This document shows, in pieces, positions 1-7,902 of a stretch of DNA of 43,416 bases. The first letter of the stretch is position 1. Every line of letters begins with the position of its first letter. The DNA is from Nitrospira sp. UBA2083 (GTDB lineage: Bacteria; Nitrospirota; Nitrospiria; Nitrospirales; Nitrospiraceae). The stretch lies in assembly GCA_002331625.1 (NCBI GenBank), contig DCZN01000065.1, forward strand, positions 84,920 through 128,335, in the 5' to 3' direction. Under the pieces are notes generated by a model that did not search any database, was not told where the DNA came from, and saw only the letters and a list, made by a program, of their open reading frames with translations. The position numbers and the translations under genes are program-made.

Positions 1-1015
1 TGTAGGTGAAGGCCTGGTTGCCGGCTACCAACGCATTGGCGTCGATATCTCTCAGGTCAATCCGGTCTTCCTTCTCCACACCGTTCCCTTCAAAACCATT
101 GATCTTATCCCTGCCTGCCCCAGCGGGGCTGTCGCTGATAAGATGGTAAGCGAAGGTCGTCTCATCATCAACCTCAGGGTCATCCCATAGGATATCGGCC
201 CCAGCCCCTCCGTTCATCGTGGAATGGTAAGTGTGGACCACGCCGCGGCTCGTGCTAGACAGGATATCATTCCCGTCGCCACCGTTAAGTACGGCACTGC
301 TATCACGGACAAGGAGTTCGTCATTGCCGGCCCCGCCGTTGAGCGTGCTGTTGTCGGCCAGACCAAGCAGCAGGACATCGTTGCCAGCCTCGCCATTGAG
401 CGTGAACTGGGCTCCAACGCCTCGAAGCTCGTCATTGAACTTCGAGCCAGTAAGGTTCTCAATACTCACGAGCGTGTCAGAGCCGCCCCCTCCGTTGCCC
501 TGCCCTTCCACCACATTATCGATGTTGATATCGAGGCTGACTGCGACGCCCGATGTCGCTGTAGCATAGGAAGCGGTGTCGATCCCGGCACCACCGTTTA
601 ACCTGTCGTTGCCATTGCCGCCTTTGAGCATGTCGTTGCCAGCGAGGCCCTGGAGCACGTTATTGGCGGCATTGCCAGTGAGCGTGTCGTTGAAGGGCGT
701 GCCGGTGAGATTCTCGATACTCACGAGCCGGTCAAGGCCAGCCCCTCCGGTATTCTGTGCGCCCATCAGATTGAGGTTAACTGTTACGCCTGCGGTCGCC
801 CCGATGAAACTCTGACCCGCAACAGATCCGTTACTGTAGTCGGCGGTGTCGATCCCGAGCCCTCCATTTAACAGGTCATTGCCCACGCCGCCGTTGAGGC
901 GGTCATTCCCGCTAAGCCCAAACAATTGATCGTTACCACCACGTCCAAACAGATTGTCCGGATTAGCTGTGCCGGAGAGGGTGTTGTTATTGTTATTGCC
1001 GAACATGTTCGCCAT
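1..1015 (-). CDS. RTX-type calcium-binding repeat protein, N-terminal part (runs off left edge)
   Basis: The frame reads down from ATG at 1015 without a stop to the window edge, giving 338 codons of a longer protein. An SD-like GAGGAGA lies just upstream. There is no signal peptide. Glycine- and Asp-rich nonapeptides of the GGxGND type occur at about residues 22-56, 112-146 and 205-275. These bind Ca2+ and form parallel beta-rolls in proteins secreted by type I systems, whose export signal is at the C-terminus (outside the window). Two related modules (about 55-115 and 145-200) share GIDTA, VSIENLTG and FND. The last visible part (about 303-338, with DRIDLRDIDAN) resembles the RTX C-terminal region found after the repeats in M10 serralysins. 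No protease or lipase catalytic domain is visible in the retained part. It is probably a secreted or surface Ca2+-binding protein; the target is unknown. It is transcribed away from the housekeeping run. Confidence 0.85.
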   Translation of the reverse strand, partial: MANMFGNNNNNTLSGTANPDNLFGRGGNDQLFGLSGNDRLNGGVGNDLLNGGLGIDTADYSNGSVAGQSFIGATAGVTVNLNLMGAQNTGGAGLDRLVSIENLTGTPFNDTLTGNAANNVLQGLAGNDMLKGGNGNDRLNGGAGIDTASYATATSGVAVSLDINIDNVVEGQGNGGGGSDTLVSIENLTGSKFNDELRGVGAQFTLNGEAGNDVLLLGLADNSTLNGGAGNDELLVRDSSAVLNGGDGNDILSSTSRGVVHTYHSTMNGGAGADILWDDPEVDDETTFAYHLISDSPAGAGRDKINGFEGNGVEKEDRIDLRDIDANALVAGNQAFTY

Positions 1016-1539
1016 GATTGTCTCCTCTGTTGGTTGTTGTATTCCCCCTAACCACAATTGTCAGCCTGGGTAGTCGAGAAGCAACGACTCCCATGGCAAT
1101 GACGTGTCTGCTGGACCACAGCAAACTTGATGCCGAATGAGGTAGGAATACCAACAACACTGGGCAGATTCCGATGGTACGTATTTTCAACAGGATCTGA
1201 TCTGCTTATCGAGTTGTACGTAGGCCATCCTCCATGCTGGTCTTCGATGGTGTATCAAAAGAGATTCGGTTGGCTGGATTGAATTGGATTCAATGGCGGG
1301 GGTAACTGAAGAGTCAGTGTCGATAACTGTCTTGGACAATCAGTTGGCTTACAAATGTGTGAGCTTGGACTCGCAACATTTCATACCCAACAACCTCTCG
1401 ATCAAAAAATCGGTCTTCATCAACTCTTACCTTTTCTTCATCGGAACACCTCTGGTAGAATGCAGCTGTCGGTACGAGTTGAATTTGAGTCCTGGATTCT
1501 TTGACCTATTTCGGCTTCGAAAAAAGGAGCGCTCCAGAT
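1016..1539. other. 524-nt divergent intergenic region
   Basis: This gap separates the RTX gene (minus) from the YggX-like gene (plus), so it should hold both promoters. I see no convincing gene in it. A bulged inverted repeat lies at 1068-1092 (listed separately). TAGAAT at 1456-1461 could be a -10 hexamer for the YggX-like gene, but no good -35 partner is present. Confidence 0.5.
1068..1092. repeat. inverted repeat upstream of the RTX gene
   Basis: GGG-t-AGTCG is followed by an 8-nt loop and CGACT-CCC, giving an 8-bp stem with one bulged base. It sits 53-77 nt upstream of the RTX start codon. It could be an operator or a leader hairpin, or chance; no T-tract follows. Confidence 0.35.
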
Positions 1540-1821
1540 ATGGCAGACGTGTCGTGTGTGACATGCGGACAAACCGGCGAAGCGATTACGGTTCCCCTGT
1601 TTCTCGGCAAGCTTGAAGCAGAGATCAAAAGCAAGGTCTGCACCGGCTGCTGGAAGAAGTGGGAAGGTATGCGGGTGATGGTGATTAATGAATACCAGGT
1701 CAATCTCGGCGACGAGAGCGGACGCGAGTTAGTACGCAAGCAGATGAAAGCGTTCTTGAAGCTCGGCGAACAGGTCGACGCCTCGAAAGTCGCCGAGAAC
1801 TATCGTCCGCCAAGCAACTGA
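1540..1821 (+). CDS. YggX-family Fe(2+)-trafficking-like protein with two CXXC pairs
   Basis: The protein has 93 residues, the usual length for the family (about 90). The start is ATG 1540, with AGGAG about 10 nt upstream; the frame is open further upstream but has no better start. The match to YggX is in the helical region: GKLEAEI, CWKKWEG, VMVINEYQVNL and RKQMKAFL parallel the GKRIY, W..W, ML(I/V)NE and Q(E/M)M..F positions of the family. YggX proteins help protect Fe-S clusters and are thought to move iron in the cytosol. What is odd is the cysteine pattern: CVTC near the N-terminus and CTGC in the middle, which would make a zinc-ribbon-like or rubredoxin-like four-Cys site, whereas classical YggX has a single conserved N-terminal Cys. 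A metal-binding variant of the family is likely; the exact role is inferred. Confidence 0.7.
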   Translation: MADVSCVTCGQTGEAITVPLFLGKLEAEIKSKVCTGCWKKWEGMRVMVINEYQVNLGDESGRELVRKQMKAFLKLGEQVDASKVAENYRPPSN

Positions 1822-1965
1822 CATCGTCACTCCGTCCCAGATCAGGCAGGCACGAGAGCCATCTTTTCCTCTGCTTTGTCGCCGACTTCGTTGACATGAC
1901 GATTCCGAAAGTGGTAGCGTAGTTTGTTCTACGGTCGACCGAAGCTTCCATTCTTAGGGACACAG

Positions 1966-2421
1966 ATGATCTCGCAAATGCAGGTCAAGGGGCTCATGTT
2001 TGACCCCTATAACAATGCATATATCGTCATCCTCCGAGACGATGAGCAAGCTGAAATGCTCCCGATCTGGCTGGGCAAAGCAGAGGCAAGTTCGATCAGC
2101 TTGGCGCTCGAGAACGTCGCCCCGCCCCGTCCCATGACGCATGACTTCATGAAGTCCTATTTGGATGCATTTCAAGCCAAAGTCATCAGCGTGGTCATTA
2201 CCGACCTGAATGAGAATACGTACTTTGCCAAGGTCCATTTGATGTACGGGGATTCCGAATATACCGTGGACTCGCGTCCCAGCGATGCCATTGCCCTGGC
2301 CCTTCGAAGCCAGGCGCCGATTTTTGCGAGTGAGTCTGTGATTCGAAAACAAAGTTCAGAAGAACTCGGCCAGTGGTTGGAAAATTTGAAGCCTGAAGAT
2401 TTCGGCAAGCTGGATTCTTGA
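1966..2421 (+). CDS. DUF151 / bifunctional nuclease family protein (copy 1)
   Basis: The protein has 151 residues from ATG 1966, with AGGGA upstream; an in-frame ATG at 1978 is an alternative. The family signature is clear: a beta-strand domain with LPIWLGKAEA, RPMTHDFMKSYL, the central ENTYFAKVHL strand and the very conserved SRPSDAIALALR motif. Members of this family (PF02577) include plant proteins reported to have RNase and DNase activity; in bacteria the role is mostly unknown. The C-terminal tail (EELGQWLENLKPEDFGKL) is the usual short extension. It lies 13 nt upstream of a second member of the same family, so the two are probably one transcription unit and arose by tandem duplication. 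Confidence 0.85.
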   Translation: MISQMQVKGLMFDPYNNAYIVILRDDEQAEMLPIWLGKAEASSISLALENVAPPRPMTHDFMKSYLDAFQAKVISVVITDLNENTYFAKVHLMYGDSEYTVDSRPSDAIALALRSQAPIFASESVIRKQSSEELGQWLENLKPEDFGKLDS

Positions 2422-2434
2422 CAAGGTATTCGTG

Positions 2435-2923
2435 ATGGACGGTTCCTCATCTCAGCCCAGTGACTCGCTCATTCAGCTCCTCGTTGATCGAGTAGTCGAA
2501 GACCCCACTACGGATACACGGATCCTGGTGTTGACTCGCGCTGACGGTGGAACCGAACACTTCATGGTCTGGGTCGGATCGTCCGAAGGCGAAGCGATCA
2601 AACGCGCGTTAGATACCTCGGTGACTCCGCGACCCATGAGCCATGATTTGATTAAGAGTTTCGGTGAGCACCTTGGGATCAAGATGGAACGAGTGGTGCT
2701 GACCGATGTCAAAAGCAGCACCTATTATGCGACCGTCTTTCTAGAAAACAAGGGTGTCGCACGGACGGTCGACGCACGACCCAGTGACGCCATCGCATTG
2801 GCGCTCCGCTGCCAGGCGCCCATTTATGTGACGCAGGATGTGTGGCGACGGCGCAGCGGGCAACAGCTGGACACATGGCTCGCGAAGCTGGAAACAAAGA
2901 ATATCGGTGCTCAGGAAGTCTAA
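2435..2923 (+). CDS. DUF151 / bifunctional nuclease family protein (copy 2)
   Basis: The protein has 162 residues. ATG 2435 is chosen because AAGG lies 8 nt upstream; the adjacent GTG at 2432 is also possible. It carries the same motifs as the preceding gene (MVWVGSSEGEAIKRAL, RPMSHDLIKSF, STYYATVFL, ARPSDAIALALRCQAPIYV) but has a longer N-terminus and a distinct tail. The two copies are clearly diverged, which suggests an old duplication with both kept. It is followed 57 nt later by rplM, placing the pair directly upstream of the ribosomal protein genes. Nuclease activity is a family expectation only. Confidence 0.83.
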   Translation: MDGSSSQPSDSLIQLLVDRVVEDPTTDTRILVLTRADGGTEHFMVWVGSSEGEAIKRALDTSVTPRPMSHDLIKSFGEHLGIKMERVVLTDVKSSTYYATVFLENKGVARTVDARPSDAIALALRCQAPIYVTQDVWRRRSGQQLDTWLAKLETKNIGAQEV

Positions 2924-2980
2924 GCTCGAGAGAATACGTCTATATTGTCAACTGATTCTATTACCACAGTGGAGAACATC

Positions 2981-3412
2981 ATGACGACGACCTACTTTGA
3001 GAATCCGGTTCATGTGAAAGAGACCTGGCACCTCGTCAATGCCGAGGGAAAAACCCTGGGCCGCTTGGCCGCACGAGTGGCTGGTGTGTTACGGGGCAAA
3101 CATCGCCCGACCTTCACCCCGAATGTCGATATGGGCGATCATGTGGTCATTGTGAATGCCGAGAAGATTGAATTGACCGGCGGAAAAATGGAAACAAAGC
3201 TTTACCGCCGCCATACAGGGTATCCCGGAGGTCTGAAAACGGCTTCAGCCAAGCATGTATTTCAAAAAGATCCGACTCAACTCTTGATCAAAGCGATCGA
3301 GGGGATGCTTCCTAAGACTCCGCTTGGGAACGGCATGGCACGAAAACTCCGTGTGTACGTCGGGCCTGACCATCCGCATCACGCTCAACGTCCGGAACCG
3401 ATAACTCTGTAG
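2981..3412 (+). CDS. rplM: 50S ribosomal protein L13
   Basis: The protein has 143 residues, matching the 142 of E. coli L13. The start is ATG 2981, with GGAGA 6-10 nt upstream; the frame is open further upstream, but those residues do not fit the family. Typical segments are WHLVNAEGKTLGRLAARVA, LRGKHRPTFTP, GDHVVIVNAEKI, YRRHTGYPGGLK and GMLPKTPLGNGMARKLRVY. L13 is an early-assembling protein of the large subunit, binding 23S rRNA domain II. It pairs with rpsI 35 nt downstream, the near-universal rplM-rpsI operon. A TATATT at 2941-2946 could be a -10 element, but the -35 is poor. Confidence 0.97.
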   Translation: MTTTYFENPVHVKETWHLVNAEGKTLGRLAARVAGVLRGKHRPTFTPNVDMGDHVVIVNAEKIELTGGKMETKLYRRHTGYPGGLKTASAKHVFQKDPTQLLIKAIEGMLPKTPLGNGMARKLRVYVGPDHPHHAQRPEPITL

Positions 3413-3447
3413 AGAGACCTTTTCATAACCAGAAGGAGATATGTCGC

Positions 3448-3840
3448 ATGGCAGCGGTGACACAGTATGCAACAGGGCGGAGAAAATGCGCAGTCGCGAG
3501 GGCCTGGGTGACAGGGACGGCGGGTGAGATTACCGTGAACGACAAACCGTTGGAACAAGCCTTTCCTCGCCTGACGCTCCGGCAAATCATTCAACTGCCG
3601 CTCGAGATGGCCGGTCTGATGGGCAAGTATTCGATCAGCGCAACCGTGTATGGCGGTGGACCGACCGGACAAGCAGGCGCGCTACGTCATGCGATCGCGC
3701 GGGCACTGGTGGCCATGACTCCTGCAACCCGCAGTCCTTTAAAAAAGGAAGGGTTGCTGACTCGAGATTCACGCGTGAAGGAACGGAAAAAATACGGACA
3801 AAAGGGAGCGCGCAAGCGATTCCAATACTCCAAACGGTAA
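3448..3840 (+). CDS. rpsI: 30S ribosomal protein S9
   Basis: The protein has 130 residues, exactly the usual length. AGAAGGAGATATGTCGC precedes the ATG. The N-terminus (YATGRRKCAVARAWV) and the basic C-terminal tail ending KKYGQKGARKRFQYSKR are diagnostic; the terminal Lys-Arg reaches the P-site tRNA in the ribosome. It follows rplM and is closed by a strong intrinsic terminator 20 nt after the stop, so rplM-rpsI forms a complete transcription unit end. Confidence 0.98.
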   Translation: MAAVTQYATGRRKCAVARAWVTGTAGEITVNDKPLEQAFPRLTLRQIIQLPLEMAGLMGKYSISATVYGGGPTGQAGALRHAIARALVAMTPATRSPLKKEGLLTRDSRVKERKKYGQKGARKRFQYSKR

Positions 3841-3859
3841 GCATCGGAGCCAGCGACAC

Positions 3860-3892
3860 AAAAAGGGAAGGCTCCAATGCCTTCCCTTTTTT
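3860..3892 (+). terminator. Rho-independent terminator after rpsI
   Basis: A perfect 12-bp stem (AAAAGGGAAGGC and GCCTTCCCTTTT) has a 6-nt loop (TCCAAT) and runs into a T-rich tract. It is the clearest intrinsic terminator in the window and separates the ribosomal operon from argC. Confidence 0.9.
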
Positions 3893-3938
3893 ATATCTGC
3901 GCTGCGGAGTCCAGACGACTCTGATAGGGGATTGACAG

Positions 3939-4991
3939 ATGGGCCAGAAATTTCGAGTCGCCATCGCAGGCGCCAGTGGGTATGCGGGCGCGGAATTGGT
4001 ACGCCTGGCCACGGCTCATCCCTTTTTCACGATCACCGCCGTCACTTCTGAAAAGTCAGCCGGGCATTTTGTGTCGTCCGTCTTTCCAAGCTTGAAAGGC
4101 ATCGTCGATCATCGATTCGAAGCGCTGGCGCCGGAAACCTTGGCTGACCGGGCGGACGCAATCTTTCTCGCGCTCCCCCATACGAAATCTCAAGACCCTG
4201 TTGCCGTCTGTACCAAGGCTGGCAAGTATGTCGTTGATCTCAGCGCCGATTACCGCCTGAAGGACGTTCGCACGTATGAGCAGTGGTATCAGACTCCACA
4301 CACCCATCCGCGACTCCTGCAGGAAGCCGTGTACGGGTTACCGGAGCTGCATCGGAGTGCCATAGCACAGGCCAAACTCGTGGCGTCGCCCGGTTGTTAT
4401 CCCACGGCGGCTATTCTCCAGTTGGCTCCTCTCGTTGCCAAAGGGCTGGTGCAACCCGAGACGATCGTCATCGATGCAAAATCCGGTGTGTCAGGAGCGG
4501 GACGGAGTCCGGCCCTCCCCTACCATTTCCCCGAAGCACACGAGTCTCTGGAGCCCTACAAGATCGGGCAACATCGCCATACACCGGAAATCGAACAAGA
4601 ACTGTCCGGCCTGATGCCAAAGGTCGGCCCGGTCACCGTCACATTTACCCCTCATCTCGTTCCCATGAATCGGGGGATCTTAAGCACAGCCTACTGCAAA
4701 GTGACTCCAGCAATGCCGCTCCCAGACCTTCGATCTCTGTACCGGGAGTTCTATAAAGGCGAACGGTTTGTTCGACTGCACGAGGACGTCGTTCCCAACC
4801 CACGCTACATTAAGGGCACCAACTACTGCGATGTCGGGGTCTATGTGGATTCGCGAGCCGGCTGGGTGGTGACGGTGGCAGCGGTCGACAATCTCGTCAA
4901 GGGAGCGGCCGGTCAAGCGATTCAAGCGATGAATCTCATGCTCGGTCTTCCAGAGGAGACCGGTCTGACGGCTCCCGGCAGTTATCCGTAA
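3939..4991 (+). CDS. argC: N-acetyl-gamma-glutamyl-phosphate reductase
   Basis: The protein has 350 residues, a full-length type 1 ArgC. It reduces N-acetylglutamyl phosphate to the semialdehyde with NADPH, the third step of arginine synthesis in the cytosol. The N-terminal nucleotide-binding fold starts with GASGYAGAEL (11-20). The catalytic Cys is in the SPGCYPTA motif (Cys153), and substrate-binding HxxPE-type segments follow (HRHTPEIEQEL, TPHLVPMNRGI). The C-terminal NYCDVGVY and VDNLVKGAAGQAIQ segments are also typical. It is followed 56 nt later by argJ, so the two arginine genes are probably co-transcribed. Confidence 0.97.
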   Translation: MGQKFRVAIAGASGYAGAELVRLATAHPFFTITAVTSEKSAGHFVSSVFPSLKGIVDHRFEALAPETLADRADAIFLALPHTKSQDPVAVCTKAGKYVVDLSADYRLKDVRTYEQWYQTPHTHPRLLQEAVYGLPELHRSAIAQAKLVASPGCYPTAAILQLAPLVAKGLVQPETIVIDAKSGVSGAGRSPALPYHFPEAHESLEPYKIGQHRHTPEIEQELSGLMPKVGPVTVTFTPHLVPMNRGILSTAYCKVTPAMPLPDLRSLYREFYKGERFVRLHEDVVPNPRYIKGTNYCDVGVYVDSRAGWVVTVAAVDNLVKGAAGQAIQAMNLMLGLPEETGLTAPGSYP

Positions 4992-5047
4992 TCACATCCT
5001 CTTCGTACTCGCGGCATGGACCGATCGCTTACCCTGCACACCGTCTT

Positions 5048-6256
5048 ATGAAACCAAAACACAATGCGGGCATTACCGCGCCGCTCGGATTTCAAGCGGC
5101 CGGGATACACTGCGGGATCAAGAAACCTGCGCTGCTGGATCTTGCGCTCTGCGTATCCGAAGTGAGCGGACCGATCGCCGGTGTGTTCACGAAGAATCGA
5201 GTCGCCGCCGCCCCAGTGCTTCTCGACCGCCGTCATCTTCGCCACCATTGCGGGCGGGCAATTATCGTCAATAGCGGCAATGCCAACGCCTGCACGGGCG
5301 AACAGGGATTGATCGCGGCCGCCACGATGGCCAAGACCGTGGCACGACATCTTTCCGTTCCCGTGTACCAGGTCTTTGTGGGTTCGACCGGCGTGATCGG
5401 GCGGACGCTTCCGATTGATCGCATCACATCCGCCATTCCCACATTGATCTCGCGATTGAGCTCAAAGGGAGGCGCCCAAGCCGCCCGAGCCATTTTAACC
5501 ACGGATTTGCGTCCCAAAACGGTTTCCCTGCATGCGAGAATCGGCGGTCGCGTCGTCACCATCGGAGGTATGGCAAAGGGGTCTGGGATGATCCATCCCA
5601 ATATGGCGACCATGCTGGCTTACCTGACGACCGATGCGAACATTACGCCGCCCGCCCTCCAGCAGGCACTGAAGGCTGCCGTCGATCAATCCTTCAACTG
5701 TATTTCGGTCGATGGGGATACCAGTACCAACGACACCGTTCTCTGCCTGGCCAACGGCCTCGCCAACAACCAGCCATTACAGCACGGCACCAAAGCCTAT
5801 GGTGACTTCGAGCGACTCTTAACGGATGCCGCACGGGAATTGGCGCTCAAGATTTGCCGGGACGGAGAAGGGGTCACTAAAATCGTTACTGTGCTGGTCG
5901 AAGGAGCCAACACGACAGCCGCTGCGAAACGAGTTGCTGAAACCGTCGCGACGTCCAATTTGGTGAAGACAGCCCTTTTTGGAGAAGATGCCAATTGGGG
6001 CAGAGTCATGGCAGCTGTGGGTCGATCCGGGGTTCCTATTAATCCCACGAAGGTGACGGTGCGCTTCGACGATATCGAGATGGTACAGCAGGGCGTCGGA
6101 ACAGGGCTCAATACGGAGAAGAAGATCGCGCAGGTCTTCAAACGAAAAGAGTTTACCATCGCCATTCATCTCGGTCAGGGTGCGGCGAGTGCGCATATGT
6201 GGACCACCGATCTTTCGTATGACTATGTGCGTATCAACGCAAGCTATCGATCCTAG
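5048..6256 (+). CDS. argJ: Bifunctional ornithine acetyltransferase / N-acetylglutamate synthase (ArgJ)
   Basis: The protein has 402 residues, the usual length. ArgJ transfers acetyl from N-acetylornithine to glutamate, recycling the acetyl group; bifunctional forms also use acetyl-CoA. The precursor cleaves itself between Ala187 and Thr188 within KGSGMIHPNMATMLAYL, and the new N-terminal Thr is the nucleophile. The oxyanion-hole region (GSTGVIGRTLP, about 112-122) and the C-terminal part (DANWGRVMAAVGRSG, with the family's ...RINASYRS ending) are all present. The argC-argJ pair is inserted between rplM-rpsI and rpsB. Whether it is monofunctional or bifunctional cannot be decided from the sequence. 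Confidence 0.97.
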   Translation: MKPKHNAGITAPLGFQAAGIHCGIKKPALLDLALCVSEVSGPIAGVFTKNRVAAAPVLLDRRHLRHHCGRAIIVNSGNANACTGEQGLIAAATMAKTVARHLSVPVYQVFVGSTGVIGRTLPIDRITSAIPTLISRLSSKGGAQAARAILTTDLRPKTVSLHARIGGRVVTIGGMAKGSGMIHPNMATMLAYLTTDANITPPALQQALKAAVDQSFNCISVDGDTSTNDTVLCLANGLANNQPLQHGTKAYGDFERLLTDAARELALKICRDGEGVTKIVTVLVEGANTTAAAKRVAETVATSNLVKTALFGEDANWGRVMAAVGRSGVPINPTKVTVRFDDIEMVQQGVGTGLNTEKKIAQVFKRKEFTIAIHLGQGAASAHMWTTDLSYDYVRINASYRS

Positions 6257-6317
6257 CTCAAAGACTGATTGCAGCTTGAATCCTCGTTGCGACTATGGTA
6301 GCGTCCTCGGTCTGTGT

Positions 6318-6345
6318 TTGACAGGTGCCAATTCCACAACATAAG
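6318..6345 (+). promoter_or_regulatory. Candidate sigma-70-type promoter for rpsB
   Basis: TTGACA at 6318-6323 is a perfect -35 hexamer. CATAAG at 6340-6345 (spacer 16) is a fair -10. A 6-bp inverted repeat, GTGCCA at 6325-6330 and TGGCAC at 6351-6356, brackets the -10. It lies about 125 nt upstream of rpsB in the argJ-rpsB gap, the right place for a promoter with a leader RNA. Confidence 0.5.
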
Positions 6346-6346
6346 A

Positions 6347-6468
6347 GAGCTGGCACATACTACAACAATCACTATCAGCGCTCGTACGCTGCGTGGCTTG
6401 AGAATAAGGGAAGCGGTTCCCTCACCCTAAATTGTGGGTGCTCTGCAAGCCTGAAGGGAGGTGAAGGC
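6347..6468 (+). promoter_or_regulatory. Putative rpsB leader with two hairpins
   Basis: If the promoter at 6318 is used, the transcript has a roughly 115-nt leader before rpsB. Two small hairpins can form just upstream of the ribosome-binding site: GGGAA/TTCCC (6408-6421) and CACCC/GGGTG (6423-6440). Leaders of rpsB are autoregulated by S2 in some bacteria; that this one is regulated is inference only. Confidence 0.3.
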
Positions 6469-7242
6469 ATGGGAGTCGTGGCAATCAAGGAATTGTTAGA
6501 AGCCGGCGTTCATTTTGGACATCAGACGAATCGTTGGAATCCCAAAATGAAGAGGTTTCTCTTCGGCGAACGCAGCGGGATTTACATCATTGATCTTCAA
6601 CAAACCGTCGCGCGGATGGAACAGACCTATGCCTTCGTCCGAGACCTCGTCGCAGCCGGAGACTCTATCTTGTTTGTCGGGACGAAACGACAGGCGGCTG
6701 AAATTCTCGAAGAAGAGGCCAAGCGGGCCAACATGTATTTCGTCAATCAACGGTGGCTGGGAGGAATGCTGACCAATTTCCAGACCATTCGACGCAGTAT
6801 CGATAAGATGAAGAAAATGGAGAACACCCTGCTGAACCCCAGCGAGCATGGTCTCAAGAAGAAAGAAATCCTGCTCATGCAAAAGGATATCACCAAGCTC
6901 CAAAAATACTTGTCGGGCATCAAGAACATGCGCAGCCTTCCTGGCGCAGTGTTTGTGCTCGACACGAGAATTGAAAAGATCGCGGTTCAAGAAGCGAAAC
7001 GACTCGATATTCCGGTCATTGCAATCTTGGACAGCAATTGCGACCCGGATGACATTACCTATCCGATTCCCGGAAATGACGATGCCATCCGTTCCATTAA
7101 GTTGATTACGTCTAAGATTGCGGACGCCTGCATCGAAGGTGCCCACGTGAAGGCCCAGCGCGAGGAAGCGGAATTTCAGTCAGCGCCTGCCGGCGGCGAC
7201 AAGAAGCCTGCCCTGCGTGCCGAGAGTGTTCCCGTTTCATAA
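6469..7242 (+). CDS. rpsB: 30S ribosomal protein S2
   Basis: The protein has 257 residues, in the normal range. ATG 6469 follows an excellent GGGAGGTG ribosome-binding site; the frame is open for about 48 codons upstream, but that stretch has no S2 similarity. Diagnostic parts are [22 protein letters not shown] at the N-terminus, [32 protein letters not shown] and the C-terminal [32 protein letters not shown]2 is a late-assembling protein of the small subunit near the platform. It heads the conserved rpsB-tsf-pyrH-frr cluster. Confidence 0.97.
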   Translation: MGVVAIKELLEAGVHFGHQTNRWNPKMKRFLFGERSGIYIIDLQQTVARMEQTYAFVRDLVAAGDSILFVGTKRQAAEILEEEAKRANMYFVNQRWLGGMLTNFQTIRRSIDKMKKMENTLLNPSEHGLKKKEILLMQKDITKLQKYLSGIKNMRSLPGAVFVLDTRIEKIAVQEAKRLDIPVIAILDSNCDPDDITYPIPGNDDAIRSIKLITSKIADACIEGAHVKAQREEAEFQSAPAGGDKKPALRAESVPVS

Positions 7243-7245
7243 GAG

Positions 7246-7257
7246 TCGACCGGTCGA
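7246..7257. promoter_or_regulatory. 12-bp perfect palindrome between rpsB and tsf
   Basis: TCGACCGGTCGA is a perfect palindrome just after the rpsB stop. A TTGACA (7262-7267) follows directly, so the pair could be an operator beside an internal tsf promoter; no matching -10 was found. Confidence 0.25.
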
Positions 7258-7305
7258 TCTGTTGACACACTTATTTTCAATGACATTCTGAAGGAAGAGA
7301 GAACC

Positions 7306-7902
7306 ATGGCAGGATCCAGTCAGCTGGTGAAGGAACTTCGCGAAAAGACAGGGGCCGGTATTCTGGATTGTCAGAAAGCCCTCACTGAGAACGGACAGGA
7401 CGTCGAAAAAGCCATCGACTATTTGCGGCAAAAAGGCCTCGCGGCGGCGGCCAAGAAAGCCGGACGTGAAACCAACCAAGGGCTCATTCATTCCTACATT
7501 CATATGGGTGGCAAAATCGGTGTCTTGATCGAGGTGAACTGCGAAACCGATTTCGTCGCACGGAACGAGGAGTTTAAAGCGTTCGTCAATGATCTTGCGC
7601 TACAGGTGGCGGCTGCAAAGCCTTCATTTGTGAAACGCGAGGATGTTCCCATGGATGTTGCTGAGAAAGAAAAAACGATCTATGAAGGGCAAGCCAGGGA
7701 AATGGGTAAGCCTCCTGCCGCATGGCCGAAGATCGTCGAAGGCAAACTCGAAAAGTTCTACCAGGAAAACTGCCTGATGGAACAATCGTTCATCAAAGAT
7801 CCCGCCGTGACGGTCAAAGATCTCCTCGCACAGAAGATCTCGAAGATCGGCGAAAACATGAATATTCGCCGGTTCACCCGCTATCAGTTAGGCGAAGCAT
7901 GA
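7306..7902 (+). CDS. tsf: Elongation factor Ts
   Basis: The protein has 198 residues, the short form of EF-Ts (about 200) found in many bacteria as opposed to the 283-residue E. coli form. It exchanges GDP for GTP on EF-Tu. The N-terminal UBA-like domain contains [16 protein letters not shown], and the core has the conserved [15 protein letters not shown] motif. The C-terminal part ([32 protein letters not shown]) is the usual end. GGAAGAGAGAACC precedes the ATG. Its stop overlaps the pyrH start (ATGA), which indicates translational coupling. Confidence 0.97.
   Translation: MAGSSQLVKELREKTGAGILDCQKALTENGQDVEKAIDYLRQKGLAAAAKKAGRETNQGLIHSYIHMGGKIGVLIEVNCETDFVARNEEFKAFVNDLALQVAAAKPSFVKREDVPMDVAEKEKTIYEGQAREMGKPPAAWPKIVEGKLEKFYQENCLMEQSFIKDPAVTVKDLLAQKISKIGENMNIRRFTRYQLGEA

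Noticed and set aside
993..1190. 65-codon minus-strand ORF over the start of the RTX gene
   Set aside because: It is out of frame with the RTX gene, whose start has its own SD and clear repeats.
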